In this document: piece by piece, positions 51,063 through 60,668 of the stretch
Position numbering within the stretch: the first letter of the stretch is position 1
How the letters are laid out: each line of letters starts with the position of its first letter
DNA from: an uncultured Draconibacterium sp.
GTDB lineage: Bacteria; Bacteroidota; Bacteroidia; Bacteroidales; Prolixibacteraceae
Length of the DNA stretch: 64,000 nt
NCBI RefSeq assembly: GCF_963674925.1
Contig: NZ_OY771647.1
Span: forward strand, 1,007,501 to 1,071,500
Direction: 5' to 3'
Notes under the pieces: model-generated
Databases searched by the model: none
Seen by the model: the letters and a program-made list of their open reading frames with translations, nothing else
What the model was told of the DNA's origin: nothing
Position numbers and translations under genes: made by a program

Positions 51063-52079
51063 TTATAAAATGCTTTTGCGAACCAGGTATGCAAGTGTTT
51101 CTACCCAGCTTTTTTCGGTGTTTAAACTATCAACCAGTTGTAATTTTTCTCCGCCTTTATCCAGGAATTCTTCGCCGTATTCAACGCCAAGTTCCAGTGT
51201 TGTTTCCAGGCAGTCGGTAACAAACGAAGGTGCGGCTATCAGTATTTTCTTTTTGCCTTCCGCCAGTTTTTCTGCCAAAAGTTCATCGGTGAATGGTGTT
51301 AGCCAGTTTTTCGATAAACGCGACTGAAATCCTACTGAATACTGCTCGGGCTGCAGGTTTAATTGGGCTGCCAACAAACGCGAAGTCTCATAAACTGTGG
51401 CGCGGTAACACAAAGCACCATGTTCTGGCATTGCATTTTGACAGTTGCAATTTTCCACTTTAATTCCCGGATGGCACTTTTCCAAATGCCGGTTTGGCAA
51501 TCCATGATACGAAAAAATAATATGGTCGTAATCCTTCAGGTTATATTGTTGAATGCGCTCGGCAAAAGCATCAATAAATTTAGGATCGTGGTAAAATTGC
51601 CCAACCTCACTTACCTCTGCTTTTAACCCCAGCTTTTTTATTTCCTTTTGTGCAGCAACCAACGATGTTTCAGTGGTTGACATGGCATGATGCGGAAAAA
51701 GCGGTAACAAAATCAACTTCCCGAAGCCCTTCTTTTTAATTTCCGCCAACGCCGCTTTGTAACCCGGATTTCCATAGCGCATTCCCATAAAAACTTCGTA
51801 ATCATCACCCAGTTCTTCCTGCAAGTTTTGCTTCAACTCCTCCGAAATATAAATCAGCGGCGAACCCTTTTTAGTCCACAACTGCCGGTATAATTTGGTT
51901 GAATTTTTTACTCTGAACGGAATGATAATCGCGTTTACCAAAAATTTACGAAGCAAGTACGGAAGATCGATAACACGCTCGTCGTTTAAAAACTCGGTGA
52001 GGTATTTCCGAACTGCAGGAACGGTTGGTTTGTCGGGGCTACCAACGTTCATCAACAAAACAGCTGTTTTTGTCTTCAT
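51063..52079 (-). CDS. hemH: Ferrochelatase
   Basis: A 338-aa enzyme that inserts Fe2+ into protoporphyrin IX. Start LLMNVGSPDKP, catalytic His in FSYHGLPNRH (His 192), and the conserved Glu in FVTDCLETTLELGVEY (Glu 292). It has an additional four-cysteine cluster (Cys 202, 211, 213, 224) of the internal type that in some bacterial ferrochelatases binds an Fe-S centre. It overlaps hemG by 4 bp. Confidence 0.95.
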   Translation of the reverse strand: MKTKTAVLLMNVGSPDKPTVPAVRKYLTEFLNDERVIDLPYLLRKFLVNAIIIPFRVKNSTKLYRQLWTKKGSPLIYISEELKQNLQEELGDDYEVFMGMRYGNPGYKAALAEIKKKGFGKLILLPLFPHHAMSTTETSLVAAQKEIKKLGLKAEVSEVGQFYHDPKFIDAFAERIQQYNLKDYDHIIFSYHGLPNRHLEKCHPGIKVENCNCQNAMPEHGALCYRATVYETSRLLAAQLNLQPEQYSVGFQSRLSKNWLTPFTDELLAEKLAEGKKKILIAAPSFVTDCLETTLELGVEYGEEFLDKGGEKLQLVDSLNTEKSWVETLAYLVRKSIL

Positions 52080-53434
52080 AAATAATCCGTTGCAAATTGG
52101 TTAGCAATTGTTCTTCCTTGTTTTATCCGGTCGGCCATTCCAATTCCGTCGCGCATATTTCCGGCCAGGGTGAGGCCTTTAAACTCGGTCTCTAAATCGG
52201 TGATGGCCTGAAGTTTTTCTTCACTTTCAAAACTGTATTGCGGAATGGCATTTGGGTATCTGAAAATTTCCAAAAGATCAGGTTCAAAACTGTCGAGCCC
52301 CATCATGTCGCGTACCTCACGTTCCGCAATTTCTTTTATTTTATCATCAGAGTACCCGAACATTTCCGGTCTTTTAATACCGCCCATAAATACAGAAAGT
52401 AAAGCACCATTTTCCGGTGCACGGTTTTTCAGAAATGAGCCCGGCAACAGAATACCCAGTACATCGCGTTTTTCTGCCGAAGGAACCAGTCCTCCAAAGG
52501 ATTTAATCGGGATTCCTTTCCAGTTGTTAAAACCAAGCACCACCTGCGTAACTTTGGCGTAGGTCATTTTATCAATGGCCTGCATTTTTTCTTTCGGAAA
52601 GAAGGGGAAAAGATTTTCCAGCGCATGCGATCCGGCAGTTGAAACAACATGAGTAAATGATTTTCCATCAACCGAAAAATCCTGATTTCCGGATGTATTT
52701 ACTTCCAGATTTTTACAGCCCAACTTAATATTTTCGTCGCCAATATTTTTTACCAGCGCTTTTATCAGGTTATCCAGTCCGTTTTCAACCGAAAATACCT
52801 GGCGATTCGCTTTTCGTGGTGGTTCTTTTTTACGTGCTTTTTTTTGCTTAATGCTTCCGCCAATAAAACTGCCGTAGTTTTGCTCCAGCCAATAAAGTTT
52901 AGGCAAAGCAAAACGTGTTACCAGCTTTTCCGGATCGCCGGCATAAACGCCCGAAAGAAAAGGGTCGACAGCATTTCGTAAAAAGCTTTTTCCCATTCGG
53001 CGGCGCACCATATCGGCAATTGTTTCATTCGGATCAGTTCCCGGTTTACGAAAGGGTTCTCCCAAAATACGAAACTTGTCGTACCACGTAAAAAGGGGAG
53101 TGGTGATGGCTTTTAAACCGCCCATTTCCATTTCGTGCCACTTATCGCCCATCCAAATCCAGCGTGCTTCGGCGCTTTTATTGGCATATTCGAGTTTACA
53201 ATCATCGGCCAGATCTTCAAAAAGCTCCGCAGCTTCTTCCTGACTCATCGAACCGGTATTTGGCCCTGATTCGAAAACAAAACCATTTTTCCGGTGGGTT
53301 TTAATTACACCACCAGCCTGGTCATTTTTTTCAAAAACCGTTACCTCAAAACCAAATTTTTTAAGGTAAAAAGCTGTAGTAAGTCCGGTTAGTCCTGCCC
53401 CAATAACGGCAATGTTTAGTTGGTTTTTTTGCAT
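52076..53434 (-). CDS. hemG: Protoporphyrinogen oxidase (HemY-type flavoprotein)
   Basis: A 452-aa FAD enzyme (protoporphyrinogen IX to protoporphyrin IX; oxygen as acceptor in the family). N-terminal dinucleotide fold VIGAGLTGLTTAFYLKKFGFEVTVFEK, then the GGVIKTHRKNGFVFESGPNT segment, and a C-terminal LTLAGNMRDGIGMADRIKQG FAD contact. It lies 5 bp from hemN and overlaps hemH, so it is co-translated with its pathway neighbours. Bacteroidota proteins of this HemY type are commonly named hemG. Confidence 0.93.
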   Translation of the reverse strand: MQKNQLNIAVIGAGLTGLTTAFYLKKFGFEVTVFEKNDQAGGVIKTHRKNGFVFESGPNTGSMSQEEAAELFEDLADDCKLEYANKSAEARWIWMGDKWHEMEMGGLKAITTPLFTWYDKFRILGEPFRKPGTDPNETIADMVRRRMGKSFLRNAVDPFLSGVYAGDPEKLVTRFALPKLYWLEQNYGSFIGGSIKQKKARKKEPPRKANRQVFSVENGLDNLIKALVKNIGDENIKLGCKNLEVNTSGNQDFSVDGKSFTHVVSTAGSHALENLFPFFPKEKMQAIDKMTYAKVTQVVLGFNNWKGIPIKSFGGLVPSAEKRDVLGILLPGSFLKNRAPENGALLSVFMGGIKRPEMFGYSDDKIKEIAEREVRDMMGLDSFEPDLLEIFRYPNAIPQYSFESEEKLQAITDLETEFKGLTLAGNMRDGIGMADRIKQGRTIANQFATDYL

Positions 53435-53439
53435 GGTTT

Positions 53440-54816
53440 TTATAGTGCTTTTGAGAATTTTAAGGTTGCATTCCGCATGTTCGGATCAAGGCTGGCTGCG
53501 ATGTTTCGCACAAAGAACCGTCCTTGTTTACTAACGTGCAGTTCGTCTTTCGAAACGGATAAAAGTCCTTCTTCAACAAAACCGGCAAGGAATGCCTCGT
53601 CGTAAACAATGCTTTGTTTGATGACGTCGGGAGTTGTTTGTAGCACTTGCGCAGCTTCTTCCCACGAAATATAATAGTTGCACATCACTTCGTTAATGAC
53701 GTGACGAATGATCTTCTCGGTTTCATTCAGCTGATAACCCTTTTCAATGGTGAATTTACCGGCGTTGATCTGGTCAACGTAGGTATTGGTGTCCTTGGCA
53801 TTTTGTGCGTAAGCATTTTCCAGTTGGCTGATTCCGGTGGCTCCAAAAGCATAAACCTGACCGGTTGTTTCGCGGGTACAATACCCCTGGAAATTACGGT
53901 GCAGCGTTTTGTTTTTAAAGGCAATACTCAGTTCGTCATCGGGGCGGGCAAAATGGTCGAGACCAATCGCATCGTAGCCGTTTTCAGTTAACAAACGATA
54001 TCCCACCTCAAACATGGCCAGCTTTTTAGTTGCCGTTGGTAAACCGCGTGCATCCAATATTTTTTGTGCTTTTTTCACCCAGGGCACGTGTGCATACGAG
54101 AACGTTACCAAACGATCGGGCGACAGACTAATAGCGCGCTCGATCGTTTTTGCAAACGATGCTTCATCCTGAAATGGAAGACCGTAGATAAAATCGAAAT
54201 TCACGCTGGTACCCTCGTGACTGCGGATCATGGCCACCAAATCTTCCTCGGGAAGAATCGACGGATCGCGGTTTACATTGTCCAGAACTTCTTTGTTAAA
54301 ATCCTGAATACCCAAACTAAAACGGTTAAATTTTAGCGCAACCAGGCGATCGATATAATCTTTATCCAGCATCGCCGGATGACATTCCATGGCAATTTCC
54401 GGTTTTGGAATAAACTCGAAAAGCTCATGAATCACATTCATAATGTCTTCCACCAACTCAATCGACAAGGAGTTTGGAGTTCCGCCTCCCCAGTGCACCT
54501 GCGATACCTTTCGGTCGTCGCTCAGCAGCTTTTTCACCATGCGGATCTCTTTTTTCAGCGCATCAACATAAACCTCCATTTTGTTTTTGTCGCGCGTAAG
54601 ATGCGTGTTACAGCCGCAGAAATAACAGATCTTCGGGCAAAACGGTATGTGGATATAAATGGAAATATTCTGTGGATTCTCTGAATTGGATTGTTCCAAC
54701 ACTTTTACGTATTCTTCCGGTGTAAACTCGGGAGAAAAGAAATTTGCCGGCGGATAACTTGTATATCGCGGTACCGGGGTGTTGTATTTTTCTATTAGCT
54801 TTTGTGATACTTTCAT
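53440..54816 (-). CDS. hemN: Oxygen-independent coproporphyrinogen III oxidase
   Basis: A 458-aa radical SAM enzyme. YNTPVPRYTSYPPANFF at the N-terminus is the HemN-specific extension. The cluster motif is HIPFCPKICYFCGCN with the extra Cys of HemN proteins. It contains WGGGTPNSLS, IGLDHFARPDDEL and NFQGYCTR. It makes protoporphyrinogen IX without oxygen. Followed by an oxygen-using hemG, the pair suggests a facultative lifestyle or a flexible electron acceptor. Confidence 0.95.
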   Translation of the reverse strand: MKVSQKLIEKYNTPVPRYTSYPPANFFSPEFTPEEYVKVLEQSNSENPQNISIYIHIPFCPKICYFCGCNTHLTRDKNKMEVYVDALKKEIRMVKKLLSDDRKVSQVHWGGGTPNSLSIELVEDIMNVIHELFEFIPKPEIAMECHPAMLDKDYIDRLVALKFNRFSLGIQDFNKEVLDNVNRDPSILPEEDLVAMIRSHEGTSVNFDFIYGLPFQDEASFAKTIERAISLSPDRLVTFSYAHVPWVKKAQKILDARGLPTATKKLAMFEVGYRLLTENGYDAIGLDHFARPDDELSIAFKNKTLHRNFQGYCTRETTGQVYAFGATGISQLENAYAQNAKDTNTYVDQINAGKFTIEKGYQLNETEKIIRHVINEVMCNYYISWEEAAQVLQTTPDVIKQSIVYDEAFLAGFVEEGLLSVSKDELHVSKQGRFFVRNIAASLDPNMRNATLKFSKAL

Positions 54817-54835
54817 GATACTAATTTAAAGAGTC

Positions 54836-56059
54836 TTAATCGGTTTCTTGTTCATACTTCAGGTAAAAACTTTTTCTGAAGATAAATGGCAACAGGACAA
54901 GAATAAGTATTCCGAGCCCTATTTCTATGGCAAACAGCCCGCGGTAGGTAAGCGCATCGGCCACTTTTCCGCTCATTATGGCAATAACAAGGCTGCTGAG
55001 GTGTGTAATAACTATCTGAATGGTAAAATCGGTTCCTTCGCGCCCCTTTCGAACCACGTGCATGCTCATGGTATACACAAATACCGACGACATGGCGTAA
55101 GCCCCCCAAAGCAACGCAACACCCAAATAAACCAGCCATAAGGCATGATTGGTATAGGTTAATCCGAAAAAGAAAACGGCCACCAGCACATTGATTACCG
55201 GAAATATCCACACCGCTTTTGTAATTCCTTTTTTGCGGAGCAGAAACCCAGCAGGAACGGTCATGATAACACCGCAGGCCGTTCCGAATATTCCGGAGAT
55301 AATTCCAATTTCTTTAATGTCGTAACCCAGATCGACAAAGTAGGGTTTTATCATAGTTAAAATCCCGATTATTCCTGAATAAAACAGGAAGAGCAACAAA
55401 AGATGAGCGCCGATTTTTTTCTGCCTGAAAAAGTAGATAAACTCCAGTGGCGATACATTTTTTGTTGAACGATCGGGTTCTTTTCCATTACGGGCGTTGT
55501 ACAACGAAACCGGAATGAGTGCAAACAACACAAACAAACCGAGCGAGCGCAATAACCACAACCAACCAAAATAATGGTAGATAATGAGTAAAACACCGCT
55601 GCCCATCATGGTTCCGATAAAACTTCCGGCCGATTGCATGCTGTTTCCGAGGCTACGTTCGTTTTTGTTCAGAATAAGAATGGCAAAAGCATCGGTGGCA
55701 ATGTCCTGCGTTGCCGAAGCGGTAAAAGCAATTACCATCAGAATAATAATGGTGGTAAAATCGGTTTGCAGGTTTAAATAACCAACCGACATGATGATGA
55801 GCGCATAAAAAGCCTCCGACATAATGATCCACCTGCGGTAGTGCCGTTTGTTTTTACTGGTTTTATCCACCATCGGCGCCCACAGCATTTTCAGAATCCA
55901 CGGCAGTTTTATCAACTGAATATAACCGATGGATTCCAGCGAGTAGTTTTCCATTCGCATGATCACGGGGATCACCGTAGAGAAAAAACTCATCGGGATC
56001 GACTGCGCCAGGTAGAGGCTCAGCAGCGTATAATATTTTTTTATTTCGCTATTCTTCAT
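54836..56059 (-). CDS. PAT/RhtX-like MFS transporter
   Basis: A 407-aa inner-membrane transporter with about 12 TM helices. The opening YLAQSIPMSFFSTVIPVIMR and ATQDIATDAFAI place it in the AmpG/RhtX/FptX branch of the MFS. AmpG members carry muropeptides, RhtX/FptX members carry siderophores. Direct coupling to a TonB receptor (gap of one base) and to haem genes favours an iron siderophore or haem-related import role (inference). Confidence 0.82.
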   Translation of the reverse strand: MKNSEIKKYYTLLSLYLAQSIPMSFFSTVIPVIMRMENYSLESIGYIQLIKLPWILKMLWAPMVDKTSKNKRHYRRWIIMSEAFYALIIMSVGYLNLQTDFTTIIILMVIAFTASATQDIATDAFAILILNKNERSLGNSMQSAGSFIGTMMGSGVLLIIYHYFGWLWLLRSLGLFVLFALIPVSLYNARNGKEPDRSTKNVSPLEFIYFFRQKKIGAHLLLLFLFYSGIIGILTMIKPYFVDLGYDIKEIGIISGIFGTACGVIMTVPAGFLLRKKGITKAVWIFPVINVLVAVFFFGLTYTNHALWLVYLGVALLWGAYAMSSVFVYTMSMHVVRKGREGTDFTIQIVITHLSSLVIAIMSGKVADALTYRGLFAIEIGLGILILVLLPFIFRKSFYLKYEQETD

Positions 56060-56060
56060 T

Positions 56061-58154
56061 TTAGAAGTTTACCTTCACGTTTACACCCATTGTGGCCGGT
56101 TTTCCCGATTGAGCATACGAGTTTCCAATGGCCTGAAAATAGAACGAATTGTAATCTGCATCAAGGATATTTTTTCCCCAGAAAGATAACTGAATATTTT
56201 TTGTATCGAAACTGATACGTGAATTCAATAATCCGTAATAATCCTGGTAAGCAATATTCGTTTCTTTCCAATAATGTTTTCCAAAGCCATTATAAGTCAG
56301 GTGCAGGCGAATTTGTTCAAGCCAGCTTGAATTAACTGCAATTGTATAGTTTCCGCCCATGTTAAACGAGAAGCGGGGAACGTAAGGCAGGTAGTTTCCG
56401 TTGTAAATTTCGTTTTCGTTTTTTTCGTATTCCACAAATTTTGCATCGTTGTAACCAAAGGCAAGCCAGGTTTCAAGATTTTGTGCAGGCAATGCTTTAA
56501 TTTCAAACTCTACTCCTTTACTTTCCGATTTTCCGGCGTTAGTTAGCATCGACCCGGTTCCGCTGGGTACGGTTTGGTAAATTTGCTGGTTATCCCAATC
56601 GATATAAAACAGGGCGAGGTTAGCGTAAATACGCTGTTTCAGCCACTTTGTTTTTATCCCGGCTTCATAGTTCCACGAGCGCTCAGGATCGAACGAACGG
56701 TCTTCGTCGCGTTCAAAGGTTGAGTTAAAACCTCCGGAGTTATACCCTTTGGCAATGGTTGCATAGGGAACTAAATATTCGGAAATGCTATATTTTACAG
56801 CCAGTTTCGGCAGAATTTCAAAGAAATCCATGTCGCTTTCAAAAGCTTCCTCATTCTTTAGATTTCCGTTTAACGAACGATCATAAACATAGTCGAGCGT
56901 TGCTTTTTCGTAATCGGCACGAATTCCGGCGGTTAGCGATAACTCTCCGAATTTGAGCGTTGACTGGTGGAAAAAGGCAAGGCCCGAATTGCTGTTATCG
57001 TAATATTTGGTGTAGGAATATTCGTCGAAAGGCATGTTCGCCAATTGATCGATTCCCATTTCGAGATGTACTTCTTTGTCAAGCCCCTGGTGAAAAGCAA
57101 ACGCGCCAAAAAGCCATTCGTAAGTTTCGTTTTCATACGACTGGATATTTATCTCCTGCGAGAACATATCGATATCCTGGTCTTGCGTTACAAAGTATAA
57201 ATCGGTGGTGGTAAAATCCTGATCAATTCCCTGTTCGTCGGTTACCGATTGGAAGCTGCTTACAGCGCGGATTTGATAGTTGTCGGCAGCATAAGCCAGG
57301 TTCAAACCTGATGATAAAAGCTTACGGTCGTAACCACTTTCACGGTTGTAATTTACTTCGCTAACTTCGTTGGTTTCGTCGTTATAAATAGCGTAGGGAT
57401 AACCACTTTGGTGGCTGTCTTCGTACTGCAAATTTGCGGTTGCTTTAAAGCGGCTGCCTGGAGTAAACAGTAATTTTAAACGTCCTGAATAGGAGTCGAG
57501 CTCATCAGCTTTTTTGTTGTCATACTGGTTGGTAAAAAAGCCATCGTTATGTCGAAGCCCAAGGTTTCCAAGTACGGCAAATGATTTACTTATAGGTTGA
57601 TTGTGAGAAATTTGTGCATTCAGCTGGTTGTAATTACCGTAGTCGGTTGCAATTTCAGTAAGGCGTTCATCATTCGGCTGGCGCGAAATGATGTTGATCA
57701 GCCCACCCATTGCATTTCTTCCGTACAAAGTTCCCTGGGGGCCACGTAAAACTTCAATTTGCTGAATATCAAAAAAATCAAAGTTAAAAGCTGATTTTTC
57801 GAAGTAGGGAATACCATCGACATACAAACCTACCGAAGGCGTATTTATGCGGTTGCCAACCCCGCGAATGTATACCGGCGAAGTAAGTTTCGATCCGTAA
57901 TCGGGCATAAAAAAGTTGGGAACAATAGCGGAAACAGCTGTCAGGTCTTCTACCTTGTTGTTTTCAATAAGCCGCTCGGGAACCATTGTTGCCGCTGCCG
58001 GAATATTAAAAATGTTTCGGTTGTATTTTGGCGATTTTATTTCAATATCTTCTAACTGATAATGTTTTATGGAGTCGCTTTTTTCATCTTGTTGGGCACT
58101 TACTGTGTTGTTAATCAGCAATGCCATAAAGAGTAAGGCATAAAAATTTTTCAT
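56061..58154 (-). CDS. TonB-dependent outer-membrane receptor
   Basis: A 697-aa receptor. Signal peptide 1-20 (ends VSAQ). The plug domain about 45-170 has VYIRGVGNRINTPSVGLYVDGIPYFE and IEVLRGPQGTLYGRNAMGGLINIISR. A 22-strand barrel follows, ending in Phe (VNVKVNF). It has no STN or carboxypeptidase-regulatory extension and no SusD partner, so it is of the iron/siderophore type rather than a glycan receptor. It is linked to the MFS gene and the haem genes. The ligand is unknown. Confidence 0.92.
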   Translation of the reverse strand: MKNFYALLFMALLINNTVSAQQDEKSDSIKHYQLEDIEIKSPKYNRNIFNIPAAATMVPERLIENNKVEDLTAVSAIVPNFFMPDYGSKLTSPVYIRGVGNRINTPSVGLYVDGIPYFEKSAFNFDFFDIQQIEVLRGPQGTLYGRNAMGGLINIISRQPNDERLTEIATDYGNYNQLNAQISHNQPISKSFAVLGNLGLRHNDGFFTNQYDNKKADELDSYSGRLKLLFTPGSRFKATANLQYEDSHQSGYPYAIYNDETNEVSEVNYNRESGYDRKLLSSGLNLAYAADNYQIRAVSSFQSVTDEQGIDQDFTTTDLYFVTQDQDIDMFSQEINIQSYENETYEWLFGAFAFHQGLDKEVHLEMGIDQLANMPFDEYSYTKYYDNSNSGLAFFHQSTLKFGELSLTAGIRADYEKATLDYVYDRSLNGNLKNEEAFESDMDFFEILPKLAVKYSISEYLVPYATIAKGYNSGGFNSTFERDEDRSFDPERSWNYEAGIKTKWLKQRIYANLALFYIDWDNQQIYQTVPSGTGSMLTNAGKSESKGVEFEIKALPAQNLETWLAFGYNDAKFVEYEKNENEIYNGNYLPYVPRFSFNMGGNYTIAVNSSWLEQIRLHLTYNGFGKHYWKETNIAYQDYYGLLNSRISFDTKNIQLSFWGKNILDADYNSFYFQAIGNSYAQSGKPATMGVNVKVNF

Positions 58155-58231
58155 GGTTTTTCTTTAACAGAATAAATATGATTTGCTTGCAATAAGCAAA
58201 GGTTAAGGTATAAATAATAGCGTGAATGTAT

Positions 58232-58567
58232 TTAGGCTATTGCGGGAGGAGGACGACAAAAAGAACCTTCTAAAAAACAATCCTGACTAACGAATGGAGT
58301 AAAGTAGTCTCTCCATTTCTGTTTGATTATTAAGTTGTTATAGTTTTTTATGCCCGTGGAATCATATTTTTCGGGCTGTAAAAAATGGTACACACTAACT
58401 GATAAAGCTTTTGTTTGATTTACATGGTACTCGATCTGGATCGACTTCTCGGCAATTTGTATTTTCCCTTCCTGGGCCTGCTCAACGCCAAAAAGCAAAA
58501 ACCAGGCATAACAGGCAATAAACACCAGGTAGGGGATATGCGTTGTAAATATGCCGACTGTAAACAT
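58232..58567 (-). CDS. Small exported/membrane protein upstream of the TonB receptor, unknown
   Basis: A 111-aa protein starting at the ATG at 58567. The same frame is open further right but runs into the start of the amidohydrolase gene on the other strand, so I reject the longer form. N-terminal hydrophobic segment about 7-27 (TTHIPYLVFIACYAWFLLFG), then a mixed region with conserved-looking His and Tyr, and a C-terminal tail QDCFLEGSFCRPPPAIA with two cysteines and a PPP end. It lies 77 bp upstream of the receptor and is likely the first gene of the operon. No family recognised. Confidence 0.6.
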   Translation of the reverse strand: MFTVGIFTTHIPYLVFIACYAWFLLFGVEQAQEGKIQIAEKSIQIEYHVNQTKALSVSVYHFLQPEKYDSTGIKNYNNLIIKQKWRDYFTPFVSQDCFLEGSFCRPPPAIA

Positions 58568-58691
58568 TCTTGCTTTTAAGTTTCCGTAAGTCGCGCAAAT
58601 ATAAGAATATATCGTTGGAAAAGCCCTTCGGTTTTGCTGTTTTAAAATATGCCCGAAAAGCTTACATTTGTGGCTAATCAAATTGAGAAAT

Positions 58692-60326
58692 ATGAAACTA
58701 TTTAAGGCGTTAATTTTACTATTTGTGATGATATCGTGTGTAAAAAAAGAAAAAGTTGATTTGGTTGTCTCTGGAGGATTAATATATACCGTTGATGAGG
58801 AGTTTGCAACTGCTGAGGCATTTGCAGTAAAAGATGGGAAAGTTGTGGCTGTTGGTTCGTCACAGGACATTCTGGATAAATACGAGTCGGATAATATGAT
58901 TGATGCCGAGGGGAAGTTTATTTACCCGGGATTTAACGATGCGCACTGTCATTTTAATGGTTATGCGATAAACCTGTTACAATATGCCGATTTACGCGGA
59001 ACAAAAAGTCAGGAGGAGATTTACGAGCTGTTAAAAGAACACCACGATAAATTTGGTGGCGAATGGATTTTAGGGCGTAGCTGGGATCAGAACGATTGGG
59101 AAGACAAAAATTTTCCTGACAAAACAAAGCTGGATGAGTTATTCCCCGACACTCCGGTTTATCTCGTTCGGGTTGACGGACACGCTGGTTGGTGCAATAC
59201 CAAAGCTTTGGAGATGGCTGGAGTAACCGCAAAATCGAAAGTGAACGGTGGAGATGTTTTGTTGAAAAACGGAGAACCTACAGGAATTCTGATCGATAAT
59301 GCCATGGGATTTGTTGGAAAACTGATTCCTGAGATCACAGCCGGGCAGCAGGAAAAAGGTTTGCTGGAAGCACAGAACAACTGTTTTGCTGCAGGACTGA
59401 CATCGGTTACCGATTGCGGGCTGGATAAAGCAACCATTTTACTAATGGATGAAATGCAAAATGCCGGCAAGCTAAAAATGCGGGTGAATGCTATGCTTAA
59501 TCCTACGAAGGAGAATTTCGATTATTTTGTGAAAAAAGGGGAAGCTTACAAAACCGACCGTTTATTGGTGAATACCATAAAAATTTATGCCGATGGTGCC
59601 TTGGGATCAAGAGGAGCGTTGTTGATGGACGACTACTCGGATGATGAAGGAAACCATGGCTTGCAAATTGAAACACAGGATTATTACGATATGATTTGCC
59701 AGCTGGCTTTCGACAATAATTTTGTGGTTGCAACACATGCCATTGGTGATGGCGGGAATCGTTTAATGCTGGACACTTACGGCAGGTTTCTGAAAGGGAA
59801 GAACGACCGACGCTGGCGTATCGAACATTCGCAGATCATTAATCCTGATGATTTTAAAAAGTTTGCCGCATTTTCTATTGTTCCTTCCATTCAGCCAACG
59901 CATTGCACCAGCGATATGCCCTGGGCCGAAGACCGTGTTGGAGCTGAACGGATAAAAGGCGCTTATGCTTACCAAACCTTGCTGCAGCAGATGGGATGGT
60001 TGCCTGCCGGAACCGATTTCCCGGTAGAAAATATTTACCCGCTGTATACCTTTTATTCGGCGGTATTCCGTACCGATCATGAAGGTTGGCCAGAAGGTGG
60101 TTGGCACAAAGATGAAGGACTTACACGCGAACAAACGCTGCGTGCTATGACTAGTTGGGCTGCTAAATCATCGTTCGAGGAAGATGAAAAAGGAGCTTTA
60201 ACCCCGGGAATGTGGGCCGACTTTGTGGTATTGGATACCGATTTGATGAAAGCGGAACCAAAAGAAGTTTTAAACACTAAAATACTAAGTACCTGGAGCG
60301 CCGGGGAAAAAGTATTTGAGTTGTAG
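58692..60326 (+). CDS. YtcJ-like amidohydrolase lipoprotein (Amidohydro_3)
   Basis: A 544-aa metal-dependent hydrolase. The ATG at 58692 gives a lipobox (MISC, Cys about 19), so it is anchored in the envelope. Metal ligands: HxH in NDAHCHFNG (about 85-87), Lys/Glu region, then THAIGDGGN, RIEHSQII, and the Asp in GTDFPVENI. The YtcJ group hydrolyses N-acyl or amide bonds; the substrate is unknown. It has its own terminator and stands apart from the haem cluster. Confidence 0.9.
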   Translation: MKLFKALILLFVMISCVKKEKVDLVVSGGLIYTVDEEFATAEAFAVKDGKVVAVGSSQDILDKYESDNMIDAEGKFIYPGFNDAHCHFNGYAINLLQYADLRGTKSQEEIYELLKEHHDKFGGEWILGRSWDQNDWEDKNFPDKTKLDELFPDTPVYLVRVDGHAGWCNTKALEMAGVTAKSKVNGGDVLLKNGEPTGILIDNAMGFVGKLIPEITAGQQEKGLLEAQNNCFAAGLTSVTDCGLDKATILLMDEMQNAGKLKMRVNAMLNPTKENFDYFVKKGEAYKTDRLLVNTIKIYADGALGSRGALLMDDYSDDEGNHGLQIETQDYYDMICQLAFDNNFVVATHAIGDGGNRLMLDTYGRFLKGKNDRRWRIEHSQIINPDDFKKFAAFSIVPSIQPTHCTSDMPWAEDRVGAERIKGAYAYQTLLQQMGWLPAGTDFPVENIYPLYTFYSAVFRTDHEGWPEGGWHKDEGLTREQTLRAMTSWAAKSSFEEDEKGALTPGMWADFVVLDTDLMKAEPKEVLNTKILSTWSAGEKVFEL

Positions 60327-60345
60327 AAATTACAATACTCTCTCG

Positions 60346-60384
60346 AAAAAGGGATAGGAGCCGATTGGTTTTTATCCCTTTTTT
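60346..60384 (+). terminator. Terminator of the amidohydrolase gene
   Basis: An 11-bp perfect stem AAAAAGGGATA / TATCCCTTTTT with a 16-nt loop and a T tract. The remainder of the 342-bp spacer to 60668 is AT-rich and holds only the ATPase promoter. Confidence 0.85.
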
Positions 60385-60644
60385 GTTGGATGATAGAATG
60401 GTGCTTGTTACCTATTGAAATCGCTACCAGGTTTGTGGCATAGACTCCCGGTTTTCTTTCTTTTAGGTCCATTTTTAACCGGGATTTATACTTCATTTAT
60501 TCCTGAATAAAATCTGCTTGTAATTACAAATACCGAATCGGCATTTCGTTATACTACAATACGATTCGATCATACTATTTTTATAAATATTTAAAGTATA
60601 TATTAGAAATAGATAAGAATATATATTAATAGGAATAAAATAAT

Positions 60645-60652
60645 TATATTTG
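60645..60652 (+). promoter_or_regulatory. Promoter -7 element of the DUF4143 ATPase
   Basis: TATATTTG matches TAnnTTTG 16 bp upstream of the ATG, in a very AT-rich tract. Confidence 0.4.
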
Positions 60653-60668
60653 TAATAAATAGATTGTA

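Noticed and set aside
58568..58691. Riboswitch (for example cobalamin type) upstream of the TonB receptor operon
   Set aside because: No conserved riboswitch core could be read on either strand in this short spacer.
58568..58870. N-terminal extension of the small protein upstream of the TonB receptor, to 212 aa
   Set aside because: The extension overlaps the start and signal peptide of the well-supported amidohydrolase on the other strand and is Ser/Thr-rich as expected of an antisense shadow.
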